Part shown: positions 15,846-25,964 of the stretch, one piece after another
Position numbering within the stretch: the stretch's first letter is position 1
Layout: every line of letters starts with the position of its first letter
Assembly (NCBI GenBank): GCA_963676725.1
Contig: OY781463.1
Location: forward strand, 4,092,001 to 4,156,000
Length of the DNA stretch: 64,000 bases
Direction of reading: 5' to 3'
Origin: G963662905 sp963676725
GTDB lineage: Bacteria > Bacteroidota > Bacteroidia > Bacteroidales > WRLA01
Notes under the pieces: generated by a model
Seen by the model: the letters and a program-made list of their open reading frames with translations, nothing else
What the model was told of the DNA's origin: nothing
Databases searched by the model: none
Position numbers and translations under genes: made by a program

Positions 15846-18743
15846 ATGCGAAGAAACATCACAAATCCAATAATTTTCACTGTCTTCTTTGTCTTATTAT
15901 GTTTTCACATTAGTGCGAAAATTAATAGCACCGGCACACCCAAAGTCCGCAACTACGACAATTCCACAATACTTGCCGGCCCCCAAACCTGGATGATCAG
16001 TACATCAAGTTCAGGAATAATGTATTTTGCAAATAACGACGGACTGCTACAATTTAACGGTCAGGATTGGGAAATCTATCCTCTGCCCAAGGCAACCGTT
16101 GTGCGCAGTGTTTATCCAACGGATGAAGGAAAAATTTATGTGGGTGGATTTAATGAGATCGGCTATTTCTCAGCTGGATTCAATGGCGATTTACTATATC
16201 ATTCATTAATTCCTCTCTTACCAGAAGAAGCAAAAGACTTTGGGGATTTATGGAAAATTTACGACACACCACAAGGCATTGTTTTTCAATGCTATAAGCA
16301 AATAATGATTTTAACGGACAGCACTTTTCATGTTCTTAAAGCGCCCGGGCAATTTCATTTTTCATATTCCGTACACGGAGATATTTATGTTAATGACCTA
16401 GAAGTTGGGATTATGAGGCTTTCTGGCTCCAGACTCGTCAGGATGCCGGGACTGAATCGCTTAAAGGGAATGTTGATTTGGTCTATTTTGCCTTTTGGGG
16501 ATAATTTACTTATTGCCACATCACAAGATGGAATATTCCTTTATAATGGGCTGGAGCTTACAAAATGGGACAATCAGGCATCGAGAAGGCTTTCCGAAAA
16601 ACAACTCTTTTGCGGTTTGCATCTCCCCAACAATAATTATGCTTTTGGAACAATTCAGGACGGTTTTCTTATATGCGACACCCTAGGAAACATATTGCAA
16701 AGCATTAATCTTGAAAACGGATTACAGAACAATACTGTTCTAAGCATGCAAATAGATCAATATCAAAACCTTTGGTTGGGGCTTGACCATGGCATTGACT
16801 ATGCTGAAATAAATTCACCCATTACATACTTAGGGCATTTTAATGGTCTCAGTGCGGGTTATACAGCCGTATTGCATAACAAAAACCTATATTTTGGAAC
16901 CAATAGAGGTCTATTTTATGCGAGTTGGCCAAGATTGCAGGAAAGCGACAACAAAAATATTTTTAAAATTGTCCCCGGGACAGAAGGACAAGTGTGGTCA
17001 TTAAGTGTTATCGACAATAACCTTTTTTGTGGCCATAATTCCGGAGTATGCATTATTCAGAACAACAAGGCTGAATGGATCTCCAAAGAGCCGGGCGGAT
17101 GGACCTTTATTCGACCCACAAATCATAAAAGCCTACTGCTTTGCGGCACATATAACGGATTAATCCGTTTTGAAAAAATTAATGGCAAATGGGAAAACGG
17201 AGGGAAAGTAAAAAACTTTAGTGAATCTTCCCGATTTCTTGCCAATGCCGGCAAAAATAGTTTCTGGATGAGCCACGGATATAAAGGCATCTATAAAATC
17301 GTATTAAACAACTCTTTGGACAGCGCAATTCAAATAAACCTTTTCGACACAAGCGATGGCCTGCCAGACAATACCGGGGCAAATGTTTTTCAATTGTTTG
17401 GCAAACCAGTATTTACAACGAGCGACGGCTTTTATTCCTTTAATAATTTATCCAAACAATTTTATAAAGACAAAAGCATAAACAATCTCTTTCCCGTTGA
17501 AGGAATAGAAACAATTTACGAGGACAAGCAAAATAACCTATGGTATTTCACAAAAACCGAAGCGGGGGTATTTCGGCTGCAAGAAGACGGCAGTTATAGA
17601 AATGTAGATGTCCCTTTCCGGGAACTAAAAGGCAGTTTCATTAAAGGATTTCAGTTTGTATACCCTTTAGATTATAAAAACACATTTTTTGGTACCCAAA
17701 AAGGATATGTGCATTATACCCCGGAATACCAAAAAAATTACACTCAGGAATACAATTGTTATATTCAATCAGTCAAACTTCTGGCAAACGACTCCTTATT
17801 ATATGGAGGAAACCTCCCCACGCAAAACTCATTAGCAATCTCTTTACCATTTAAATACAATCAGTTGTATTTTCAAATTGCAGCCAATGATTTTGAGAAT
17901 CCGAACAGTTTGCAATACGCAACCTTTCTGGAAGGTTTTGAAGAAGGATGGTCGCCATGGCAAAAACGCATGTCTAAAGAATACACAAATCTTCCTTATG
18001 GAGACTATGTCTTTCATGCCAAAGCCCTTAATATATATGGCCACGAATCCTCAAAGGCAGAAATTTCTTTCACAATTTTGCCCCCATGGTATTTTAGCAG
18101 CTACGGCTATACGCTCTATTTCTTTCTTTTCCTGATCATGCTTTTTTTATTTTATCGCTATGTCAGGTATCGCACACAGCGAATGAAAGACAAGGAAAAA
18201 AAGCGCCAAGAGCAAATGTACCGTGAACGCGAAAAACAATTAAAAACATCAGCCCTTGAAGCAGAAAAAGAAGTAATACGGCTTCGGAATATAAATCTAA
18301 GAGCCGAAATGATCCAAAAAGACAAAGAATTGGCAAATGCAACAATGCAGATGATTCAAAAAAACAAATCTTTGTCCGTTATTAAAAAAAGCTTGCAACG
18401 ACTTTCCTCAGAATCAAACGACGAATTAACAAAGAACCAAATGAACACATTAATTCGTAAGATTAACAGGGAAATGGATAGCGAAAAACAATGGAAGGTG
18501 TTTGAAGATCACTTCGAGAACGTTCATGAAACCCTACTCAAACGTATTAAAGCAAAATACCCCGATTTAAGCCCTAGCGAATTAAAACTCTGCGCCTATC
18601 TGAGGCTCAATATTTCCAGCAAAGAAATTTCCACACTGATGAACATTTCGACAAGGGGGGTCGAAATAAGTCGGTACCGCCTCAGGAAAAAACTCAATAT
18701 AAGCCGCGAAACTAATTTGACAGAGTTTATTATGAAATTCTAG
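15846..18743 (+). CDS. Membrane-bound propeller (Reg_prop/Y_Y_Y) transcriptional regulator with LuxR-type HTH
   Basis: 965 residues. An N-terminal signal/anchor (about 8-26) precedes a large periplasmic region of two-component-regulator propeller repeats (about 30-620; for example DQYQNLWLGLDHGI and DKQNNLWYFTKTEAGV), a Y_Y_Y domain (about 686-746, ending NLPYGDYVFHAKALN) and one membrane segment (about 755-773). A coiled coil (776-860) and a cytoplasmic helix-turn-helix (about 905-950, SPSELKLCAYLRLNISSKEI) follow. There is no kinase or receiver, so it works as a one-component transmembrane regulator. This sensor form controls carbohydrate loci in Bacteroidota by binding a breakdown product in the periplasm. 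It lies directly upstream of susC on the same strand, so it probably activates this PUL. Confidence 0.9.
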   Translation: MRRNITNPIIFTVFFVLLCFHISAKINSTGTPKVRNYDNSTILAGPQTWMISTSSSGIMYFANNDGLLQFNGQDWEIYPLPKATVVRSVYPTDEGKIYVGGFNEIGYFSAGFNGDLLYHSLIPLLPEEAKDFGDLWKIYDTPQGIVFQCYKQIMILTDSTFHVLKAPGQFHFSYSVHGDIYVNDLEVGIMRLSGSRLVRMPGLNRLKGMLIWSILPFGDNLLIATSQDGIFLYNGLELTKWDNQASRRLSEKQLFCGLHLPNNNYAFGTIQDGFLICDTLGNILQSINLENGLQNNTVLSMQIDQYQNLWLGLDHGIDYAEINSPITYLGHFNGLSAGYTAVLHNKNLYFGTNRGLFYASWPRLQESDNKNIFKIVPGTEGQVWSLSVIDNNLFCGHNSGVCIIQNNKAEWISKEPGGWTFIRPTNHKSLLLCGTYNGLIRFEKINGKWENGGKVKNFSESSRFLANAGKNSFWMSHGYKGIYKIVLNNSLDSAIQINLFDTSDGLPDNTGANVFQLFGKPVFTTSDGFYSFNNLSKQFYKDKSINNLFPVEGIETIYEDKQNNLWYFTKTEAGVFRLQEDGSYRNVDVPFRELKGSFIKGFQFVYPLDYKNTFFGTQKGYVHYTPEYQKNYTQEYNCYIQSVKLLANDSLLYGGNLPTQNSLAISLPFKYNQLYFQIAANDFENPNSLQYATFLEGFEEGWSPWQKRMSKEYTNLPYGDYVFHAKALNIYGHESSKAEISFTILPPWYFSSYGYTLYFFLFLIMLFLFYRYVRYRTQRMKDKEKKRQEQMYREREKQLKTSALEAEKEVIRLRNINLRAEMIQKDKELANATMQMIQKNKSLSVIKKSLQRLSSESNDELTKNQMNTLIRKINREMDSEKQWKVFEDHFENVHETLLKRIKAKYPDLSPSELKLCAYLRLNISSKEISTLMNISTRGVEISRYRLRKKLNISRETNLTEFIMKF

Positions 18744-19046
18744 AAAATCTCCGCAAACACTCTCCAAAACACCACTTCTTATTTCTTGTCACAGTCTATA
18801 TTTCTTCTACCACCGGGCTTTGGATATGAAATATAAATGAGCAGGCAAAACAAAACTTTCTAAATATCTATATTATTGTTTATCAGTACATTAAAAATAT
18901 ACTGATGTATTATTGATGTAATAAAAACTCTTTAATGATGAGTTTTTGTTGAAGCTATTTATTTGGAAACCCTTTCATACATGAACTACTTTCGTCACTG
19001 GAATTTTCATCAAATCAACCGCATTACTCACCAAATTACTAAACCA
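18744..19046 (+). promoter_or_regulatory. Leader/regulatory region upstream of susC with candidate operator repeats
   Basis: 303 bases between the regulator stop and the chosen susC start. It contains an inverted repeat ATCAGTA/TACTGAT (18882-18888 and 18900-18906), and a direct repeat TGATGTA at 18903-18909 and 18914-18920, spaced 11 bases, about one helical turn. A hairpin with an 8-bp stem AAAAACTC/GAGTTTTT (18923-18947, 9-base loop) follows about 100 bases before susC. Together these look like an operator plus leader hairpin for the upstream HTH regulator. I could not find a consensus TTTG/TAnnTTTG promoter here. All functional assignment is inference. Confidence 0.45.
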
Positions 19047-22000
19047 ATGATTAAAAAGTACACAGTATTAGTATTAACATTTCTCTTGCTCAGCAGCCTC
19101 GCCATGGCTCAACAGAATGAGCTGCGCGGAGTGGTTATTTCCGGCGATGACGGCATGCCCATCCCAGGCGTGACAGTGCTGGTAAAAGGCACAATGAACG
19201 GTACAACAACCGACATTGACGGAAATTATTCCATCAAAAACGTTCCTATTGATTCAACTATTTTGTTCTCTTATATAGGAATGACTACTCATGCCTTTCA
19301 ATATGACGGCAGGGTCAAATTGGATGTAACATTAGAACCGGTCGCCACGGATATGGACGAAGTGGTTATTGTGGGTTATGGTGTACAAAAAAAGAGCGTT
19401 GTTACCGGCTCTATTGCCAAGATTGATTCAGACGCCATCAATGAAACATCAAATGTTCGCGCAGAAGACGCCATGCAAGGAAGACTTGCCGGCGTTGCTG
19501 TCACTTCCAATTCCGGACAACCGGGAGCCTCGGCACAGGTGCGCATCCGTGGTACATCATCAATAAACAGCGGCAACGAACCTCTTTATGTTGTTGATGG
19601 CATCCCTATTACCGGTGGCCTTGATTTTTTGAACCCCGGAGACATCTCTTCCATAGAAGTATTGAAAGATGCTGCCTCTGCAGCAATTTACGGTTCACGT
19701 GCAGCAAATGGTGTTGTATTAATCAGCACAAAAACAGGACAAGGCCCGAGCGGACAGTCCGAAAATAAATTTCAAGTAAGCTATTCCGGTTACTATGGCT
19801 GGCAAAATGCTTGGAAAAAACTAGACCTTCTTAATGCACGCGAATATGGTGTTATTATGAACGAAGCCACCGTTAATGGTGGAGGAACACCAATATTTAG
19901 CGATCCTCAATCGCTTGGTGAAGGCACTGATTGGCAAGACGAAGTGTTTTATGAAAATGCTCCAATCCAAAGCCACCAAATTAGTATCACAGGAGGCAAC
20001 GATAAATCCAGCTACCTCACCTCTTTTTCATATTTTAGCCAGGACGGTATTGTTGCGGAGGGAAACTCCAATTACGAAAGAATTACCCTGCGATTCAATT
20101 CAGACCACAAATTAACAGACAAATTTACCTTTGGAAATACCTTTGGTTATGCGCATGTTCAAAGCCGTGGTGTTGATGAAAACTCAGAATGGGGCTCACC
20201 CCTATCCCGCGCTTTAAATATGGATCCTGTAACTCCGGTAGTTATCACAGATCCGGAAATTGCAGCCCAATATGCAGCAAATTACCCCAATGCGCTTCAA
20301 AATGCAGACGGAAATTATTACGGCATTTCGCCCTATGTTACTTCCGAAATACTGAACCCTGTTGCAGCCCTCTCTATTCTAAACCAAAAAGGATATTCCG
20401 ATAAATTTGTTGGAAACCTCTTTGCCACCTATGAAATTATTTCCGGTTTAAAATTCAGGACACAATTTGGAGCAGATCTGGCCTTTTGGGGAAGCAATGG
20501 TTCGCACCCAAAATTCTATCTGAATGCAACTAATTATGCCGATTACAACTCAATGAATCGCGCATCAGCAAAAGGAACAACCTGGAATTGGGAAAACACT
20601 TTGACTTATCAAAAGACAATTGCCAAGAAACACGATATTACAGCACTCATCGGAACCTCAGCATTTAAAAGCTCTGGAGACAATATGGGCGGTTCAAAAC
20701 AAGGCATGCCTTATTACGATCCAAATATGAACTATTTTGATTATGCTCAAAACGAAGAAAGCGAACAGGTTTATGGTTATGGGTGGGAAAACAGCCTTTC
20801 TTCTGTTTTTGCCCGTGTTAATTATGCTTTCGATGATAAATACCTCTTTACAGGTATTATCCGTAGGGACGGTTCTTCCCGTTTTGGCCCGGACAATAAA
20901 TATGCAATCTTCCCTTCCGTATCTGCAGGATGGATCCTTTCAGAAGAAAACTTCCTCAGCGAAAACAAGACGATTAACTTTATGAAACTACGTGTAAGTT
21001 GGGGACAAAACGGAAACCAAGAAATTGGTGATTTTAGATATACATCACTTATTTATGGCGGAAGCAATTATACTTTAGGGAACAACCAGTACCTCACTCC
21101 GGGATCCAATCCTGAAAACATTTCCAATCCCGAATTAAAATGGGAAACTGTAGAGCAAACAGATATAGGTGTTGATATGGGCTTCTTAATGGATAAAATT
21201 CGTGTATCCCTTGATTATTTCAAAAAAACAACCAAAGGAATGCTTGTTATTGCACCAATTCCCGAATTAGTAGGAAATAATGCTCCGGTAACCAACCTCG
21301 GCGATATGAAAAACTCAGGATTCGAATTAGAAATTGGCTATAAAGAAACCTTTGGCGAATTGCAAATGCGCACAAATTTCAATGTTGCTTACTTACAAAA
21401 CGAAGTAGTTACTATTGGTAATGAATCGGGATATATTACAGGTCAAACTTGGGGCCCTGAAGGAATGCAGATCACTCGTATTGAAGAAGGAATGCCTTTT
21501 GGTTACCTCTACGGATGGAAAACAGACGGTATTTTTCAAAACGCCGAAGAAGTTGCTGCCTATACCAATAGTGAGGGAGAACTTTTACTGCCAAATGCTG
21601 TTCCTGGCGATGTTCGTTTTATGGACATAAACAATGATGGCCTTATTAATGATGACGACCGTACAGAAATTGGCGATCCAACACCTGATTGGTCATTCGG
21701 TCTCGTTCTTGGTTTCAATTACCGTCGCTTCGATATGAATATCTTTTTCCAAGGAGTTACAGGGAACGAAATCTACAACGCCTCTCACCGCTACGATTTA
21801 CCGATTGCCAACCGCACATCCGACATTATCGACCGCTGGGTTGGCGAAGGAACTTCTAATGTTCTGCCACGCGTAACAACAAACGACCTGAACAGAAATT
21901 ATCGTTCATCAGACCTTTATGTAGAATCAGGCGCTTATCTCAGGTTAAAAAACTTCCAACTTGGATATACTCTTGATAAAGACCTTATTGCCAAATTGCC

Positions 22001-22151
22001 TTTCGAAAAATTAAGGGCATATGTCTCTATGGACAATCTGGTAACCATTACCGGATATAGCGGTTTTGACCCGGAAATCGTAGGTGGCATCGACCGTGGA
22101 ATCTATCCACAGTCACGTACTTTCTTAATCGGACTCGACATTAGTTTATAA
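19047..22151 (+). CDS. SusC-type TonB-dependent outer membrane transporter
   Basis: 1034 residues from the ATG at 19047. The frame is open upstream to 18963, but only this start gives a proper signal peptide (MIKKYTV... to AMAQ). A CarboxypepD_reg-like domain follows (about 25-100; DIDGNYSIKNV), then a TonB-box-like DEVVIVGYG near 104, the plug domain (about 115-220; IRGTSSINSGNEPLYVVDG) and the 22-strand barrel to the C-terminus. It imports oligosaccharides using TonB energy and pairs with the SusD lipoprotein 8-32 bases downstream. Neighbouring enzymes suggest beta-1,3-glucan oligosaccharides as substrate; the sequence itself does not prove the ligand. Confidence 0.96.
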   Translation: MIKKYTVLVLTFLLLSSLAMAQQNELRGVVISGDDGMPIPGVTVLVKGTMNGTTTDIDGNYSIKNVPIDSTILFSYIGMTTHAFQYDGRVKLDVTLEPVATDMDEVVIVGYGVQKKSVVTGSIAKIDSDAINETSNVRAEDAMQGRLAGVAVTSNSGQPGASAQVRIRGTSSINSGNEPLYVVDGIPITGGLDFLNPGDISSIEVLKDAASAAIYGSRAANGVVLISTKTGQGPSGQSENKFQVSYSGYYGWQNAWKKLDLLNAREYGVIMNEATVNGGGTPIFSDPQSLGEGTDWQDEVFYENAPIQSHQISITGGNDKSSYLTSFSYFSQDGIVAEGNSNYERITLRFNSDHKLTDKFTFGNTFGYAHVQSRGVDENSEWGSPLSRALNMDPVTPVVITDPEIAAQYAANYPNALQNADGNYYGISPYVTSEILNPVAALSILNQKGYSDKFVGNLFATYEIISGLKFRTQFGADLAFWGSNGSHPKFYLNATNYADYNSMNRASAKGTTWNWENTLTYQKTIAKKHDITALIGTSAFKSSGDNMGGSKQGMPYYDPNMNYFDYAQNEESEQVYGYGWENSLSSVFARVNYAFDDKYLFTGIIRRDGSSRFGPDNKYAIFPSVSAGWILSEENFLSENKTINFMKLRVSWGQNGNQEIGDFRYTSLIYGGSNYTLGNNQYLTPGSNPENISNPELKWETVEQTDIGVDMGFLMDKIRVSLDYFKKTTKGMLVIAPIPELVGNNAPVTNLGDMKNSGFELEIGYKETFGELQMRTNFNVAYLQNEVVTIGNESGYITGQTWGPEGMQITRIEEGMPFGYLYGWKTDGIFQNAEEVAAYTNSEGELLLPNAVPGDVRFMDINNDGLINDDDRTEIGDPTPDWSFGLVLGFNYRRFDMNIFFQGVTGNEIYNASHRYDLPIANRTSDIIDRWVGEGTSNVLPRVTTNDLNRNYRSSDLYVESGAYLRLKNFQLGYTLDKDLIAKLPFEKLRAYVSMDNLVTITGYSGFDPEIVGGIDRGIYPQSRTFLIGLDISL

Positions 22152-22183
22152 TCTGCATTATGAAATCAAAAATAATAGACACA

Positions 22184-23716
22184 ATGAAATTAAAAAACAT
22201 ATACCCTCTGCTTTTTATCGCTCTTATGGCGATGATTTCATCCTGCTCAAAAGATTTTCTGGAATTAGAACCCAAGAACAGCAGGCTTGAAGAAAATTTT
22301 TATAAAACTCAGGAAGACATGTATCAAGCCATGATTGCAACATACGATGTCTTGCAATGGGGCGGCTATAAAGGCTATGTTCCCGAAGAATCCTTAAGTG
22401 ATGTCGCCTCTGACGATGCTTATGCCGGCGGGGCAAATGCAGGCGACCAACCATCATGGGTGGCTCTCGACCAATATACATTAGCACCAACACTCGGCCC
22501 ACAAGCAAGTATTTGGGGTCGTTATTATCGGGGCATTTACCGCGCAAATATCTTTTTGGAAAAAATAGATGCTGCTGAAAGCTCAGATGATTTTCGCAAA
22601 ACCAGTATTGCTGAAGTAAAATTCCTTCGGGCATATTATTACTTTAACCTTGTTCGATGGTTTGGCAATGTGCCACTCATCCTAAATGTGTTAAACCCTT
22701 CGGAATATAATTATCCACAATCTGCACCAACCGCAATTTTTGCGCAAATAGAACAAGATCTAAACAGTGCAATTCCAAATTTACCTGAAACACAATCAGC
22801 CGATATGCTGGGTAGGGCCACTAGCGGCGCCGCTCGTTCATTACTTGCAAAAGTTATCTTATTCCAAGATGATGATACTAGAATGTCGGAAGTAGCTGAA
22901 CTTACAGATGCTGTAATTAATTCGGGAGCATATCAGCTTATGGACAATTTTGCTGATAATTTTACATCAGAAGGACGCAATTGTGCTGAATCTGTTTTTG
23001 AAATCCAGCATTCATCAAATTCTAGTTGGGGAGACTGGGGCTGGTTACCCGGTGGAGAAGGCAATATTGCCATTATTATGAATGGGATGCGTGATTATAA
23101 CGGAAGTAGTTATCAGGCAGGTTGGGGCTTTTGTCCTGTAACAGAAAGCCTCGTCGACGAATTAAAAGACGACCCAAGGTTTGCTGCTACAGTAATTGAT
23201 GCTGCTGAAGGAGAACTCGGTGGGGATGGTTTTTTCAACACAACCATTGATGGCCAGCCTGCAAAATACAAACCGGGCTTCCAAAATACAGGCTATTTTA
23301 ACAATAAATATGCTCCGCTTCAATCCAATATCTCACCTGATGGAGAACCAATGATTAATTTCCCCAATAATGTGAAAGTAATCCGCTATTCGGATGTACT
23401 GCTTATGAGTGCCGAAGCACATGCCCGCATGGGAGATGATGCAAATGCTGCAATGAACCTCAACCAAGTACGCCAAAGAGTAGGCCTTGATGATGTTTCA
23501 GCAGGAGGCGCTGAATTATTAGATGCAATCTATAAAGAACGCAGACTAGAATTGGCACTGGAAGGACATAGATATTGGGATTTGATCCGCACAAAACGTG
23601 CAGTACAAATACTTGGCCCTCTTGGCTGGGTAGACGGGAAAAACAATTATCTGCCCATCCCACAATCTGAGATTGATAATACAAACAGCACAATTAAGCA
23701 AAACCCTGGTTATTAA
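22184..23716 (+). CDS. SusD/RagB-family glycan-binding lipoprotein
   Basis: About 510 residues from the ATG at 22184; an in-frame ATG at 22160 adds eight residues. The 22184 start is preferred because it gives a compact lipoprotein signal with lipobox ISSC and then KDFLELEP, the classic SusD N-terminus. The N-terminal SusD-like/TPR region includes VKFLRAYYYFNLVRWFGNVPL, and the C-terminal RagB region includes DVLLMSAEAHAR and ERRLELALEGHRYWDLIR, both hallmark motifs. It acts as the surface lid and glycan-binding partner of the adjacent SusC. SusC, SusD and the GH16 gene follow each other with short gaps, so they are probably one transcript. Confidence 0.96.
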   Translation: MKLKNIYPLLFIALMAMISSCSKDFLELEPKNSRLEENFYKTQEDMYQAMIATYDVLQWGGYKGYVPEESLSDVASDDAYAGGANAGDQPSWVALDQYTLAPTLGPQASIWGRYYRGIYRANIFLEKIDAAESSDDFRKTSIAEVKFLRAYYYFNLVRWFGNVPLILNVLNPSEYNYPQSAPTAIFAQIEQDLNSAIPNLPETQSADMLGRATSGAARSLLAKVILFQDDDTRMSEVAELTDAVINSGAYQLMDNFADNFTSEGRNCAESVFEIQHSSNSSWGDWGWLPGGEGNIAIIMNGMRDYNGSSYQAGWGFCPVTESLVDELKDDPRFAATVIDAAEGELGGDGFFNTTIDGQPAKYKPGFQNTGYFNNKYAPLQSNISPDGEPMINFPNNVKVIRYSDVLLMSAEAHARMGDDANAAMNLNQVRQRVGLDDVSAGGAELLDAIYKERRLELALEGHRYWDLIRTKRAVQILGPLGWVDGKNNYLPIPQSEIDNTNSTIKQNPGY

Positions 23717-23737
23717 TACTTAATAATATCACGAATT

Positions 23738-25876
23738 ATGAAAAAGAATTCAATTCAATATATAATTATCATCCTATTTCTTAGCTTGACATGGTCGTCA
23801 TGCAAGCCAAAAGTAGAGGAAGGCCCTGAAATGGGGGCACCGCCAACAGCTGCAGAAGTATCATTTACATATACCTATATTACTGATAATCAAATCAAAT
23901 TCGAAAATAAATCCAGTGTTACTGGAATTGCTAGCTGGGATCTTGGCCAGGATGCGGGAAGGGTTACCGGCAATACACTTATTGCTAATTACCCAAAAAA
24001 AGGTGATTATACCGTCGAACTTAGCCTATACGCCAGAGGTGGTAGCGCCAGTTCAACACTTATTGTCCCTATTGCCGAAGACGATCTCGAAGGCTTTTGC
24101 ACCAATGAAGATTATATCAACCTCACCGGAGGCTGCGATAATCCAATGGGAAAAAACTGGGTATGGAACAAAGCAGAAAGCGGACACCTTGGTGTAGGCC
24201 CTGTAGGTTCTGCCGGACCTGATTGGTGGTCTGCAGCCCCCTACGAAAAAGAAGGCCTGGGCATGTATGATGATACCATGAATTTTAAAATGGATGAGCT
24301 CAGGTATACCTATATTAATAATGGAACTACTTATTCAAATGTTGCTTACTGGCAGGATTTTGGACTGGCAGAACAACCAACAGAAGATTTCACTGCAGAT
24401 TATACACCGGCAGACAATATGACCTATTCGATTACCGAAGCAGATGGAAAAAAATTCATCAGCTTTACCTCCAACGGTTTTATGAGCTATTATTATGGTG
24501 TGCCTGTTACATATGAAATCATCACCCTAACAGAAAACCTGATGGAGCTTTCCAGCACTCATCCCGATTTAAAATGGTTTTATAAATTCACTACTGCAGG
24601 ATCGGAACCTCCTCCACCTGTTGAAAAACCCCTCGAAGTAAACGATATTTACGACACTTTTGACGCTCCGGGAACGATGGAATGGAACTTCCAAGGAGGT
24701 GATGCCGGAACATTTGATCAAGATTTTGATAATCCGGACCCTTCGGGCATCAATCAGTCGGCTAAAGTAGCCCGTTACGAACGTGACGCATCTTTTGAGT
24801 GGACAAATGCCTCTTTTGAATTGGATTACCGAATGAATTTAAGCAGTAGGAACAAATTTAGTATGATGGTCTATTTCCCATCATCAAATACATCCTTAAG
24901 TGCAGAAAACCAAACTATTGCCATTAAATTGCAGGACAGCAAACTGGGAGGAAATGCCTGGACTACACAAGCAGAAATCAAACATGAAGTAACTCAATTG
25001 GACGAATGGGTTGAACTCGTCTTTGATTTTAGCGCTACTGAAATTTCTGAAAGAACAGATTTCGACTTTATCGTTGTGCAGCCCGGTGGCGAAGGCCACT
25101 TTGAAAGTGCTGTGTTCTATATGGATAATTTTGAATTGCTCGAAGACGGAAGCGGTGGCGAATATCAGCTAATATGGAGCGATGAATTTGAAAATGCCGG
25201 AAGCCCTGATGCTACAAAATGGGGATATGATTTAGGCACAGGTCAAGGCGGATGGGGAAACTCCGAAGAGCAATTCTATACAAGCCGTATGCAAAATGCT
25301 TATATTAGTAATGGCACCCTAAACATTACTGCCATGCGCGAAGATTACAGTACTTCTAAATATACTTCTGCACGCTTAAAGACTCAAAACAAATTCTCTT
25401 TTACCTATGGCCGTGTCGATGTTTCAGCACGTTTACCCGAAGGCAGAGGAATTTGGCCTGCCATTTGGATGCTCGGAAGCAATAATCCAACAGCCGGTTG
25501 GCCTGCTTGTGGAGAAATTGACATCATGGAACATGTAGGATTTGAACCGGAAACAATTCATGGCTCTATTCATACACCATCGAGCAGCGGCGCTACACAA
25601 AATACTGGGGCATTAAATGTTCCTGATTGTGAAGATGCTTTTCATGTATACAGTATCGAATGGACAGAAACAGAAATCAAATTCTTTGTGGACGACATCC
25701 AATTCTATACCTATAAACCGGATGTATATAATGATGATACATGGCCATTTGATAAAGAGCAATTCCTGATCTTGAATGTTGCCGTTGGCGGCACATGGGG
25801 CGGAGCTCAGGGTATTGATGATAATATCTTTCCACAAACCATGGAAATTGAATACGTAAGAGTGTATCAAAAATAA
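23738..25876 (+). CDS. Surface GH16 endo-beta-glucanase (laminarinase-type) lipoprotein with PKD-like and CBM-like domains
   Basis: 712 residues. Lipoprotein signal with Cys at about residue 22 (WSSCKPK). Order: a PKD-like domain (about 40-115), a middle beta-domain (about 121-290), a carbohydrate-binding-like domain (about 297-470) and a C-terminal GH16 catalytic domain (about 475-712). The GH16 signature EIDIME places the nucleophile at E593, D595 between, and acid/base at E598. WSDEF at the start and FILNVAVGGTWGG near the end are typical of the beta-1,3-glucanase branch. The CBM-like domain is closely related to two domains in the secreted protein at 31933-34191. It follows susD by 21 bases and probably cuts laminarin-like glucan at the surface; linkage preference is inference. 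Confidence 0.93.
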   Translation: MKKNSIQYIIIILFLSLTWSSCKPKVEEGPEMGAPPTAAEVSFTYTYITDNQIKFENKSSVTGIASWDLGQDAGRVTGNTLIANYPKKGDYTVELSLYARGGSASSTLIVPIAEDDLEGFCTNEDYINLTGGCDNPMGKNWVWNKAESGHLGVGPVGSAGPDWWSAAPYEKEGLGMYDDTMNFKMDELRYTYINNGTTYSNVAYWQDFGLAEQPTEDFTADYTPADNMTYSITEADGKKFISFTSNGFMSYYYGVPVTYEIITLTENLMELSSTHPDLKWFYKFTTAGSEPPPPVEKPLEVNDIYDTFDAPGTMEWNFQGGDAGTFDQDFDNPDPSGINQSAKVARYERDASFEWTNASFELDYRMNLSSRNKFSMMVYFPSSNTSLSAENQTIAIKLQDSKLGGNAWTTQAEIKHEVTQLDEWVELVFDFSATEISERTDFDFIVVQPGGEGHFESAVFYMDNFELLEDGSGGEYQLIWSDEFENAGSPDATKWGYDLGTGQGGWGNSEEQFYTSRMQNAYISNGTLNITAMREDYSTSKYTSARLKTQNKFSFTYGRVDVSARLPEGRGIWPAIWMLGSNNPTAGWPACGEIDIMEHVGFEPETIHGSIHTPSSSGATQNTGALNVPDCEDAFHVYSIEWTETEIKFFVDDIQFYTYKPDVYNDDTWPFDKEQFLILNVAVGGTWGGAQGIDDNIFPQTMEIEYVRVYQK

Positions 25877-25894
25877 GTTTTGTGTTTCATAATT

Positions 25895-25964
25895 AGTTGC
25901 CGCCGAGGTTGGTGTAGTGTATTCTATGGTGGATGTTGATTTGACAGAGTGCGGCAACTTTTTT
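25895..25964 (+). terminator. Long-loop hairpin with U-tract after the GH16 gene
   Basis: A perfect 9-bp stem AGTTGCCGC (25895-25903) / GCGGCAACT (25951-25959) is followed directly by six T residues. The 47-base loop is unusually large for an intrinsic terminator. It lies 19 bases after the GH16 stop and could separate a susCD-GH16 transcript from the MFS-led half of the locus. Confidence 0.5.
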
